The translations under genes were made by a program, and so were the position numbers. Under the pieces are notes generated by a model. The model searched no databases and was not told where the DNA came from. It worked only from the letters and a program-made list of their open reading frames with translations. From Clonostachys chloroleuca (taxonomy: Eukaryota; Ascomycota; Sordariomycetes; Hypocreales; Bionectriaceae), in NCBI GenBank assembly GCA_037952775.1, contig JBANAY010000003.1, positions 682,001 to 746,000 of the forward strand: a stretch of 64,000 nt of DNA, in the 5' to 3' direction. Position 1 is the stretch's first letter. Each line of letters begins with the position of its first letter. Below, in pieces: positions 45,231-55,493 of this stretch.

Positions 45231-45999
45231 TATTGAGATTTACCCTATAGACTATAGGGTAGATCAAGATTACCCTATATTAATTAATCAAATAATATAT
45301 AATTAGTATAGGGTAAGAGGGAATAAAATAACTTACTTAGGGCTCTCCAAAGCTGGGAGCCCTCTGAAGCCACTGGCCTAACCCACTGTGGCTGCCCGTT
45401 GGGGCAATTGTATTAGCGGTCACAACCGCTGTAACGGCCGCTGTGGCGTCCATGCTAGCGATCCCGTATTACGCTGAAGCAGCTGTATTAGCGGACTTCG
45501 TGTCCGCTGCAGCGCTTGTATTAGCGGACCTCGTATCCGCTGTACGAGAACTTTAGTACTTAGTTTAGTGAACCTCGTAACCACTATAGCAGCTGTATTA
45601 GCGGACTTCGTATCCGCTGTAGCATCTGCATTAGCGGCCTCGTATCCCTCTGTACGAGAACCTTATAGCGGTTATGAGCCCGTATTACAGAAGGCAATGT
45701 GTTATCTTCAGGGCCCTTACGGCCTGGAAACACCTATAAGTACAGGGCTTCCTCCCTGCTAGATAGAGATTCTACAAGTTACCAATATACTCTTTTATCT
45801 ACCCTACAGTCTATCTTTCTTAGCTACCCTATAGCTGATAGAGCTTTATTTTCTCTTATAGAGCCTGCACCTTCTACTATACCTTTTCAAACAATCCTTC
45901 TCTAGTATTTCGGAGCCTACCCTATAGGCTTTATCTACCCTAGACCTAGCTTACCCTGCAGCTGGTCTACCCTATACTAGAGACCTTAACCTTACAAAA
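45231..45999 (+). repeat. 5' LTR with five hairpin repeats
   Basis: 769 bp. Near its start is the perfect inverted motif CCCTATAG-AC-TATAGGG (about 45243-45261). Five hairpins with arms AGCGG.../...CCGCT start at 45415, 45490, 45523, 45600 and 45633. The last four form a 110-bp tandem duplication (45490-45599 and 45600-45709). Confidence 0.85.
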
Positions 46000-46559
46000 G
46001 GTTATAAGCCCGGAAGAGCTCTATCTTACGAAAAAGAGCTTTATCTTAGGATTAAGAGTTCTTACCCTATACTAGAAAAGTTATATACTTACCCTATACC
46101 TCAGCCTAGGTCTTAGTAGCTTCCTTTACTAAATAAGACCTAAAATAGCTGATGAAGATAGCTATATAGAGGGATCAGCCCCTGAAGGTGCTGAAACTTA
46201 CCCTTCTTCAGCAGCTATTCTAACAGCTAGTACTGCTGCCGTACCCAGCTAACCGATTACTTTTAGCGCTACTAGCGCTATTCCAACGGCTAGTACTGCT
46301 GCCATAGCTGATCAACCGGTTGATTTTAGCGCTACTAGCGCTATTCCTTCAGGCTCTACAGCGGAAAGTACTGCTATCGCTCAGAGCCTTCAGAACCCGA
46401 ATACCACTGAAGCTATTACCGCTATACAGCAAACCCTTCAGCAGCTAATAGCTACTGTAAACCTGCTATAATTACAGCAGACCCCTAGCGCTACTAGCAC
46501 TAGTCAACAGGCTTCCAGTGCTACTAGCACTAGCCTACAGAGCAGTCAGGCTTCACAAC

Positions 46560-49500
46560 AGCTTAGCTTACAGGGCTTTCAAAGCCCTAACCCCCTGACT
46601 AGAGTCTTTAAAGACTCTATTATTAAGGATTTCAATAAAAGGGTCTATAAGTTCCCTGAAGCCTCTAAATTACAGGAGCCTTACAACTTCGATCAGTGGA
46701 AACAGGCCCTAGAGATCTAATTCAGGGCCCTTGGTTTACCGCTATTTATAGCGGAACCTACTGTAGCCCAGCAGCTATCAGACCCGGACCAGGCTATCTT
46801 GCTTATACTGCTAAAAGATAGCTGTACAGAGGGTCTATAAGCTGCTATAATTTAGCAGACCTCCCCTGTGGAGGCCTATAAGTTACTGGTTAAACAGTTC
46901 TCTTATAGTACTGAAATTCAGCATGGCCACCTATATACCTAATTTTACAGGCTCTGTTACAGAGACTTCAAAGGCTCTTTAGAGGCCTTTAATAGTATAT
47001 TCAACAACCTTCTAGCTCGGCTATCACTAGCTCAGGTTACTATAGCCCCTGTGGATCAGGCTAATCAGTACCTGGAGGCTCTAAAAGGAGTCTTCCTACA
47101 GTAGGCTGAGCACCAACGGAACAATATTAGGGTTACTAAAGCCTCTGGAGGCTCCCTGGAGCCTCTGAACCTACAGTTCCTTATGGCGGACCTTCTGGAG
47201 GAACAGCGTGATAAGAGCTCTTCAGGAGGAACAGCGTGATAAGAGCTCTTCAGTAGCTAAGGCTACTAATTACAGGGCTAAACACACTGAAAGACCCGCT
47301 AAAAAGAAGCCCTCGAGCTCTGAAAAGATCTCTAAGGGAAAGACCTAACAGAAGGGGTTAAAGCCTAAAGCCCCTGAAGATAAGCTAGCTAAACCTGCTA
47401 GTTTTACCCTGGGCTATAGCCTGGAAAGCCTTTGAAGTCCGCTAGAAGATAGTGATAAAGAGAGCCCCTGGCCAGCCTTCCAGACCTATCAGTCCCCTGA
47501 ACCCGCTAGAATTACAGCAGCTCCTATCGCTACTAGCTTTAGCAGTCAGGGGAGTGGACCGCTAAATACCCTTCTGTACGATACAGGCTCTATAGTTCAC
47601 TTAGTGAATAATAAGGCCTGTTATAGGGATTATAAAGCCCTAAAATACTCTGAAGCAGGCTTTATTCTTACAGCTGCTAGTAAGGCCTACCCTAGAGGTA
47701 TTAGAACTGCTGTATTTTAAGTTCTAATCTCTCTAAACCCCCTAACCTATAGGGATTTAGAGCTAAAAGAAGCTCTTTTCCTATTTACCCTAGAGACTAA
47801 TATAGTTAGTAGGATAAGATACTATAGTTCAGGGGGTACCCTTCTGAGGTAATAGCTATTTACAGGTGATAGAACCTGCTATAGCCTGCTAAACTTTGAA
47901 AAATACAGCTTTTATTTACAGCTAAAGGGGGAAAAGACCCCTAAGCTAATAACGCCGAAGGAGCCCTCTACCTATACTAGCTATAGCTACCCTATAGAGG
48001 TTCAAATCCCCTCTAAGGCCTCTGAATAGGCCCCCGAGGCCCTAGACTTTACAGGGCCTAGTGAGTTTACTGAACCTACTAAACAACATACGATAGAGGT
48101 TCAAATTCCCTCTAAGGCCCCTGATTAGGCCCCCGAGGCCCTAGATCTTACAGGGCCTAGTGAGCTTACTGAGCCTACTGAACAGCCTGCTGTAGAGCTT
48201 ACTGAGCCCGCTGAACAGTACGCTAAAACCCCTACTAAGGTCCTTACTCATAAGCCTTCAGAAGGGGATAATCCTGACTTTAGCACTGAAGAAGCTCTAA
48301 AGCAAGGAACCGTTAGCGCTATTAAGCCCCTACTACAGGCGCCTAAGACCTACGAAGACCTGCTGCAATTAGCAGGTATTTGGTATATACAGCTAGGGTA
48401 CTTAGGGCTTCAGTTACTGAAGAAGACCGCTAAAATTACAGAAGGTCTCCCTGATTTTAGCCCTATAAGAGAGGAAGATTTCCTCTGTTTAGCCTGTATT
48501 AGCGCTAAAAGCTATAGGCTTCCAGTGTATACAGCTATCCCTGACCCGCCTAGAGCTCTAGACTCTATAGAAGGGGATACCTTCTATCTCAAGCCTATAC
48601 CGTATAATAGAAGGCCTGTAGGGCTTATATTAGTAGATAGAAAAACCCGCTATAGATAGGTTATTCTCCTCCCTAATAAGGAAGGAACCACTATAACAAC
48701 CGCTATTCAAGGCTTCTGCCAGAGCCTATACAACCGCTATAACTGCTATCCCGCTAAATTTCACTTTGACGGCGGAGAAATTACAAGGGATTTAGTGGAC
48801 TGGTTAGCTGCTAAAGGTACTGCCTTTAGCACCTCAAGCCCCTATATTCACCAGCAAAATAGGCTTGCTGAGCGCTCTATTAGAGTACTAATAGATAGGC
48901 TTAGGGCTGTTTTACAGTGGTCTAGGCTCCCGCTATACCTCTGGTGTTATATCCTTCCAGGGGTCCTTCAGTTAGTTAACTGTACCGCTGTTAGCAACCG
49001 CGATTTACCCCGCAACAGCTATTCCTTCAAGAACTAGAGCCTGGAACCCCCTTTAGGCCTAATTTCCAGGCCTATAAGGCTATTGGAGCCCACTGTGAAG
49101 CCTTTATTCATCCTGAACAGCGGGCTAAGGCTGCTAAATTAGCCCCTAGAACTATCTCAGGGCGAATTTTAGCACTTTTAGGCTCTAAGATATATCAGAT
49201 CTATATCCTACAGAAGAGGCTAGTTACTAAGACCTCTTATCTAAGGATTTTAGAGGATATAGGCCCTATAAAACAGGGCTTACAACTGCAAAACCCGCCT
49301 CTCTTGAGACCTTTAGAAGGGGAAATAGAGGAAATAGAGTATGTGAAAGAGACTCAAGAGCCGCTAGAGCCGCTACAACAGCCGCTACAGGAGCCGCTAC
49401 AACAGCCGCTACAGGAGCTACAGGAGCCGCTACAACAGCCGCTACAGGAGCCGCTAGAGCCGCTACAACAGCCGCTACAGGAGCCGCTACAACAGCCGCT

Positions 49501-51440
49501 ACAGGAGCTACAGGAGCCGCTACAACAGCCGCTACAGGAGCCGCTAGAGCCGCTACAACAGCCCCTCCAAGAGCCCGAAATACCGCTGGCTACAGTACCT
49601 GCTTCAGAGCCTCAAGAGCCTGAAGCCCCTGAAGCTACAGGGCCTTTAGAGCTCGAAACCCCGCCAGCTACAGCACACCAACCCAGTGAGCCAAGGCCTA
49701 ATATAGAGCCTATAGGTGATCCAATGGACCTATCTAACTGGGCACAGGTAACCGCTATAGCATACCAAGCAAGCGCTATAATATGCGCTAAAGCCCGGCT
49801 CTCGCTAGAGCCTAACAGCTGGAAAGAGATGCTACAGCTGCCACTAAAAGAGAAAGAGCCCTGGCTACAGGCTATCTTTAGCGAGCTTGAGCAGCTAATA
49901 CACACTGGAACCTTCGCCTTTATAGCGCTAAAAGACCTACCTAAGGGCCGTAGAGCCCTAAGCTGTAGGCAGGTGCTAAAGCTGAAACTTGACCCCTATA
50001 ATAAGCCGCTGAAATATAAGGCTAGGCTTGTTATTAGAGGGTTCTTACAGGTAGAAGGCCTAGATTATAGCGAGACTTTCGCTTCTACAGCTATCCCTCC
50101 AACCTGGCGGCTGCTATTAGCTCTAGCAGCTATCTATAGCTATAATGTTGAACAGATTGACTTTATAGGGGCCTTTTTAAACAGTAAACTCACTGAAAGG
50201 CTCTATATGAAGCTCCCTGAAGGCCTGAAGGAACTGCTGAAGAAAAGCCCAGAATTACTCGCTATAGCTAAGTCTCAGGGCTATAACCCTTCTGAAGAGC
50301 AGGTTATCCTACTGCTAAAAGCCCTGTACGGCCTGAAGCAGTCCCCTAGAGAGTGGCAAGAGGTACTGAAAGCCCTGCTAAGGTCTCTAGGCTTCAGCCC
50401 CCTAATCTCTGACCCGGCGGTCTTCTATAACGCTAAAAAGGCTACCTTTATAGTGACCTATGTGGATGACTGCCTTATAATAGGCCCTGAAATTAGCTAT
50501 ATTAATAAGCTAAAGAAAGAAATTCATAGGGTTTACCCTATAGAAGATAAGGGGCCAGCAGCCTTCTTCTTAGGGGTTTAAATCTACCGAGATAGGTCTA
50601 AAAAGACCCTATATCTCTCTCAACCTTAGTATATCGAACAGGCGTTATAAGCCTTTAAGATTACTGAAGAAAAACCTCTGTTAGTACCCCTACAGCCTAA
50701 TCTTACAAGGCTTATAGCGGAAGCTATAGAAGCTATAGGCCTCTATGACCCCCTGGAACACAGGTTATTCCAGCAGATTATAGGGACTTTAATGTACCTA
50801 ATGCTTTAAACTAGGCCTGATATAGCCTTTTCAGTACAGTAGCTAGCCCAGGCTATATATAAGCCCTATAAAATTCACCTTAAGGCTGCTAAAAAGCTTC
50901 TACAGTACCTGAAAGGTACTAAAAGCCTAGCTATAGCCTATTCACTAAATAAGCCCCTAGAAGACTATTGTGATAGTGATTTTGCAGGGGATAAATCTAC
51001 TAGCAAATCTACCTACAGGTATCTCTTTAAGCTAGCTGGAGGCCCTATTAGCTGGAAAGCTAAGAAGGCAACTACTATAGCTCTCTCTACTGTAGAGGCT
51101 GAAGCAGATAGCCTTACAGAGGCTCTCAGAGAGCTACAGTAGCTAACAGGGCTCTATAAAGAGCTAAACCAGCCTCTAAAAACCCCTGTAACTATCTACT
51201 GTGATAACTAGGGCTGTATAGCTACTAGTAATAACCCTACCCTATATGCTAGAACTAAGTATATACTGCTGAAGTTCTACTATAACAGGGTTCAAATTAC
51301 AGAGGGTTTAGCGAGCCTTAGCTACCTGGAAACTAAGGCTATGCCCGCTGATAGGCTAACTAAACCACTAACCGCACCTCTTCAACAGGCCTTTAGAGAG
51401 CTACTAGGCCTGAAAGAGCACTATAAGGATCTAACCTAGT
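46560..51440 (+). pseudogene. Copia gag-pol polyprotein, interrupted
   Basis: Gag-like helices (DQWKQALEI, DPDQAILLILLKDSC) occupy about 46600-47260. A protease motif LLYDTGSIVHLVNN lies near 47570-47610. Integrase core residues appear in VDRKTRY (near 48640), FHFDGGEI (near 48765) and NRLAERSIR (near 48860). Reverse transcriptase covers about 49860-50580, with ALYGLKQSPREW and the active site YVDDCLI. RNase H spans about 50860-51430 (DYCDSDFAGDKST, LSTVEAEADSL, LTKPL). Stops are almost all TAG or TAA where Gln would fit. The only long intact frame is 49304-50581. A 28-bp tandem duplication at 47197-47252 shifts the gag frame. Confidence 0.85.
49304..50581 (+). CDS. Surviving open frame: repeat linker plus copia reverse transcriptase
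   Basis: A 425-codon open frame inside the decayed polyprotein. Its first third is a linker of Glu/Pro/Leu/Gln repeats (units EPLQQPLQ and ELQEPLQQ, 49340-49575). The rest is the copia RT: LEPNSWKEMLQLPLKEKEPW, RALSCRQVLKLKLDPYNKPL, YSETFASTAIPPTWRLLLAL, IDFIGAFLNSKL, ILLLKALYGLKQSPREW, DPAVFYN, YVDDCLIIG and FFLGV, with catalytic Asp residues kept. It is part of the polyprotein and not an independent gene; it ends at a TAA in the RT-RNase H linker. Confidence 0.8.
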   Translation: MRPLEGEIEEIEYVKETQEPLEPLQQPLQEPLQQPLQELQEPLQQPLQEPLEPLQQPLQEPLQQPLQELQEPLQQPLQEPLEPLQQPLQEPEIPLATVPASEPQEPEAPEATGPLELETPPATAHQPSEPRPNIEPIGDPMDLSNWAQVTAIAYQASAIICAKARLSLEPNSWKEMLQLPLKEKEPWLQAIFSELEQLIHTGTFAFIALKDLPKGRRALSCRQVLKLKLDPYNKPLKYKARLVIRGFLQVEGLDYSETFASTAIPPTWRLLLALAAIYSYNVEQIDFIGAFLNSKLTERLYMKLPEGLKELLKKSPELLAIAKSQGYNPSEEQVILLLKALYGLKQSPREWQEVLKALLRSLGFSPLISDPAVFYNAKKATFIVTYVDDCLIIGPEISYINKLKKEIHRVYPIEDKGPAAFFLGV

Positions 51441-51814
51441 TATTTCCTTCAGAAGGGGTGTTGAGATTTATCCTATAGACTATAGGGTAGATCAAGATTA
51501 CCCTATATTAATTGATCAAATGATATATAATTAGTATAGGGTAAGGGGGAATGAAATAACTTACTTAGGGCTCTCTAAAGCTGGGAGCCCTCTGAAGCTA
51601 CTGGCCTAACCTACTGTAGCTGCCCGTTGGGGCAATTATATTAGCGGTCATAACCGCTGTAACGGCCGCTGTGGCATCTATACTAGTGATCCCGTATTAT
51701 GCTGAAGTAGCTGTATTAGCGGACTTTGTGTCCGCTGTAGCACTTGTATTAGCGGACCTCGTATCCGCTGTACGAGAACCTTAGCACTTAGTTTAGTGAA
51801 CCTCGTAACTACTA

Positions 51815-53204
51815 AAGTGGGCTCTCAAAAGTCCGTGACGTTTTTCGCGTTTTCCGCCCCAACCAAAACGCGTTCTCCCACTTACACAATTTTCAACTGA
51901 CCACATAAATTCAAAATAACCTCTGATAAGCGATCTTTTGGTACCGTTATAACGGGAAATCGTCAGAAAGGTCAAGAATTAAGTTCTGAACTCCGTGCAG
52001 TCATTTTGGCTGCAATTGATGCGGGCGAAAGCAAGGCCGCCGTTGCGCGATGTTTTAACGTGTCGCGCGCCGTGGTCTACAAGACTATTGAACGGTTCAA
52101 CACAACCCAGAACTTTGAAGCATTACCTCGTTCTGGACGGCCTAAGAGCCTTACACCTAGGCAAACTAGAGCTCTTACAAGAGCTGTGCGTACTGACTTC
52201 CGTACGCCGCGAAAATCGCTTATTGCGGCCCAGGGTCTTGAGGTTAGCCCCTCGACTGTACGCCGCGCTCTCAATGAACAGAACTTGCGCAAATGGAGGG
52301 CTAAAAGAAAAATTCCTCTAAGCTAGGAATCAGCTGCTTTCCGGCTATCTTTTGCAAGAGATTGGGTGAAAAGAGAAGACGAATTGGTCCGGGTTCGTAG
52401 CTTTAGAAAAACGCTGTTGTTCCTGCCTCTGACTGGCTAGCTAGATAATCTTTTCAGATGAATATACTATTCAGAATTTATCTGCAAACCCAAATATTTG
52501 GGTTTAGCGATATTCTTATAAGGTATATGATCTGAAATTCGTTAATTTAGAAGATCATGGAAAGCCAGATATTCGAATTATGGTGTGGGCAGCGATCTGG
52601 GATTCCGGCCGTACAGATCTTGTGATTATGACGTGTGACGAGCTCGCAAAGAAGAAGGGATTTACCTCAAATAGCTATATAAAGGCATTAGAGGAAGGTT
52701 TACTTCCTAATTACGATAGAACACATTATTTCCAGTAAGATAATACCTCTATTCATCGCTCAGCTGCTACAACAGAGTAGCTGTTGAATAACGCGGTCAG
52801 TATTATTGACTGGCCTCCTTATAGCCCGGATCTTAACCCCATTGAACACGTATAGGCTATGTTGAAAAGAAGGCTCTATAAGATATTCCCTTATCTCTCT
52901 AATTTACATACAAATAAGCTGGATATAGCAGAATTCAAAGAGTGCCTGCAGAAAGCGTAGCAGTCGCTTGATCAAGTGAAAATCCGGAACCTGATCCTTT
53001 CAATACCGCGCCGGCTAGCTGCCTGCGTTGCTGCAAAAGGCTGGTATATAAGGTATTAAAATTCAGACGCGTGGCTCCCGATAGATACATTATTTCCTAA
53101 TAAATTACTATGTGATCGTATGTATCTTGCGGATTGAATTGTCCTGTTAGATGTGACGGATGACCAAATGGGGGGTGGTGTCACGGACTTTTGAGAGCCC
53201 ACTT
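51815..53204 (+). mobile_element. Tc1/mariner DNA transposon nested in the 3' LTR
   Basis: 1,390 bp with 25-bp perfect terminal inverted repeats beginning AAGTGGGCTCTCAAAAGT and flanked by TA at 51813-51814 and 53205-53206. The intact 5' LTR shows the empty site (ACTATAGCAG near 45591-45600). TA target, TIRs and a DDE transposase identify the Tc1/mariner superfamily. The element is less AT-rich than its surroundings, so it probably arrived later. Confidence 0.93.
52006..53060 (+). pseudogene. Tc1/mariner transposase, interrupted
   Basis: The N-terminal part is an open frame (52006-52326): a helix-turn-helix segment SKAAVARCFNVSRAVVYKTIERF, then RSGRPKSLTPRQTRAL and a second helical pair SPSTVRRALNEQNL. 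The catalytic part continues in the later frames with MVWAAIWDSGRTDL, GLLPNYDRTHYF, the DN-TSIHRS Asp region (about 52735-52760) and the WPPYSPDLNPIEHV block (about 52813-52850). Stops include TAA before DN, TAG before LLNN and TAG after IEHV. These fit Gln and Trp codons changed by C-to-T and G-to-A. The protein cannot be made as read. Confidence 0.88.
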
Positions 53205-53856
53205 TATAGCAGCTATATTAGCGGACTTTGTATCCGCTGTAGCATCTGCATTAGCGGCCTCGTATCCCTCTGTACGAGAACCTTATAGCGGTTACGAGCC
53301 TGTATTATAGAAGGCAATGTATTATCTTCAGGGCCCTTACGGTCTGGAAACACCTATAAGTACAGGGCTTCCTCCCTGCTAGATAGAGATTCTATAAGTT
53401 ACTAATATACTCTTTTATCTACCCTACAGTCTATCTTTCTTAGCTACCCTGTAGCTGATAGAGCTTTATTTTCTCTTATAGAGCCTGTACCTTCTACTAT
53501 GCCTTTTCAAATGATCCTTCTCTAGTATTTCGGAGCCTACCCTATAGGCTTTATCTACCCTAGACCCAGCTTACCCTACAGCTGGTCTACCCTATACTAG
53601 AGACCTTGACCTTACAAAAACTTATATTATATAGCTTAAGATAATCTAATTATATTATTTAGAATAATATTCTAATTAGTTTAATTCTAATCTACTCTAA
53701 ATCTCTATCTAGTATAAATTATCTAACTATTATATATTAATAACTCTTATTTAGCTAATTATCTTATCTTAATTACTATATAATAATAAAGAAGATATTA
53801 TAGCTACTATAGTACTTTAAGTCTAGTAATAATATACTCCTACTACTAATAATAAC

Positions 53857-55334
53857 TTATTTACTTTAATTATTAAGAATAAAACTATAGATAAAAATAG
53901 TAATAATAATAATAAGGATAATAATAACTATACTAAGGAAATATAGCTCTTATAAAATTAAATTAACTAGCTTTATATATATCTTATAGATATCTACTAG
54001 GAACTAGCTAATATAATAGTTATTATAATATAGTAAGCTACTATATATACTAACTTTTAGATTTAAGCTACTATTATTATTTAAGAAAGAGAGCTAGAAT
54101 AATTATTTAAGCTACTATTATTTAAAATATTTAATAGAACTTAAAATAAACTCTAGGAATTTATAATTTAATTCTAAATATATTTTAATTACTTTTTTAT
54201 TATACTTAATATTAGTAAAAGAAAGATTATATATATTTACTTATAACTTAAAGAAGTTATATTTAACTAATTTAAACCTATTATAAAGAAATATCTTAAT
54301 AGATAGGGAAATTAATAAACTATTAATATTATAATAAGTTTTAATTATTTTATAGAAATTCTTAAGTAAACTTTTAATATTTAGAATAAGAAGTATAAAG
54401 TAGAATATAAGATTAATATACTTATATAAAAAGAATTATATTTAATCTTTAGTACTTACTATCTCTAGTTATTAATTAAAACTAAATAAAATAAGAAATA
54501 TACTATATCTTACTATTTTAACTAATTTAAAAAGGAAGTTTAAAAAGAACTATATAAAAAAAATAAGTTAAAAAGTATTTATAAATATATAACTATAGCT
54601 ATAAGGATTAATAACTAATAATATTATTAGTAAATCTATAATAGAAAAATAACTTATTTTATTAATACTAGGAAACTATAATAATAATATATTATAGCCT
54701 CTAGAATATATATAGAACCTATAGAGCTAGGAGCTATAGAAAAATATAAATACTATAATTATAATAAGATTAGATATATCTTATTTTAATATCTAGAATC
54801 TAAAAAAAAAAAAAAGAAAAAAGATTAGAAATTTATTAAAAATAGTAAAAAATAATTAGAAGTAATTAGGAAAACTAATATTAAAATTTTAGAAATAATA
54901 TATAAAATTAATTAGAAAGAAAATTCTATAACTATTATAATTTCTAAATTTTTACTAAAAATATATTTATTTTTAAAAAAGTATTAGAATCTGGGGAATA
55001 TATAAACTTTAGTATAATTAAGAAATAATAAAAGAAAATCTAATAGATTTTCTAAGAGCTTAAGAGAAAGCTTAAATAAGGGGAATAAGTTCTAGAATTT
55101 AGACTATCTATTAAATATAAATATATATTCTATTATACTAATAGAGTTATTCTATAAAATATTATTAAGAAAGAATAATATTAATAGATAAAAATAGAAA
55201 TTAAAGCTAAATATAATAAACTCTATATATATTATTAGGAAAAGATATAAAAGTAATATTTAGATATATTAGAAGAATTAGTTATTTTTAAAAATAATAC
55301 TATTAGTATTATATAATATAGTAATAGTATATAT
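53857..55334 (+). mobile_element. Very AT-rich retroelement remnant with ruined zinc knuckle
   Basis: About 1.5 kb of extreme AT content with no long frame. At about 54750-54795 the frame reads KYYNYNKIRYI, a pattern expected if a CCHC zinc knuckle (CxxCxxxGHxxxxC) had suffered G-to-A and C-to-T change (Cys to Tyr, Gly to Arg, His to Tyr). I take it as a decayed gag-like region, family undetermined. A 14-nt A run lies near 54799-54812. Confidence 0.45.
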
Positions 55335-55493
55335 TGTCATGCTACGAACAGGGGCTGTACGGAGCCCCCTATAAAAGGGCTGGAAACAGCTAACAGATAG
55401 AAGAGAAGATAAGCCTTAAGAATTATATTATCTCGTATACAAGTAAAGGTATTATGATTATAGGCTTTAACTATAACCCATCATAACCCGGCT
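55335..55493 (+). repeat. Candidate 5' LTR of the gypsy element
   Basis: A 159-bp segment starts TGTCATGCTACG and ends ACCCATCA, the TG...CA of LTRs. It contains TATAAAA at 55370-55376 and is much less AT-rich than the flanks. No second copy was found in the window, so it is supported only by ends, TATA and position. Confidence 0.5.

Larger units (their letters stand above)
45231..53619 (+). mobile_element. Ty1/copia LTR retrotransposon, decayed, with nested Tc1 element
   Basis: The element spans 8,389 bp including 1,392 bp of later insertion, so 6,997 bp originally. The two LTRs are 769 bp each (45231-45999 and 51459-53619 minus the insert). It is flanked by ACTTA at 45226-45230 and 53620-53624. 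The order gag, protease (DTG), integrase, reverse transcriptase, RNase H is that of Ty1/copia. A purine tract AGAAGGGG at 51451-51458 precedes the 3' LTR. The LTR begins TG in the 3' copy but TA in the 5' copy, a G-to-A change. The primer-binding site after 45999 was not identified. The frame is broken by many TAG/TAA codons, consistent with C-to-T change at CA. Confidence 0.9.
51459..53619 (+). repeat. 3' LTR, interrupted by the Tc1/mariner element
   Basis: The LTR resumes after the insert and ends CTTACAAAA like the 5' copy. The two parts (51459-51812 plus 53205-53619, allowing for the TA duplication) add up to 769 bp, equal to the 5' LTR. The two LTRs differ mainly by C/T and G/A changes, showing decay after insertion. 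Confidence 0.9.
44651..53856. repeat. Fold-back element of about 812 bp, split by the copia insertion
   Basis: The sequence 44651 to about 44965 is repeated in reverse complement as 45145-45230 joined to 53625-53856. Matching begins with GTTATTATTA at 44651 and its complement TAATAATAAC ending 53856. The arms are about 315 bp with a loop of about 180 bp (44966-45144), all very AT-rich. The right arm is cut at ACTTA (45226-45230 and 53620-53624), where the LTR retrotransposon sits. Without the insertion the palindrome is near-continuous. It has no coding capacity and resembles a fold-back or MITE element; an inverted duplication is the alternative. Confidence 0.75.

Noticed and set aside
45240..45290. 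CCCTA/TAGGG-rich motif as a telomere repeat
   Set aside because: The unit is CCCTATAG, not TTAGGG, and it is part of the LTR, present in both copies.
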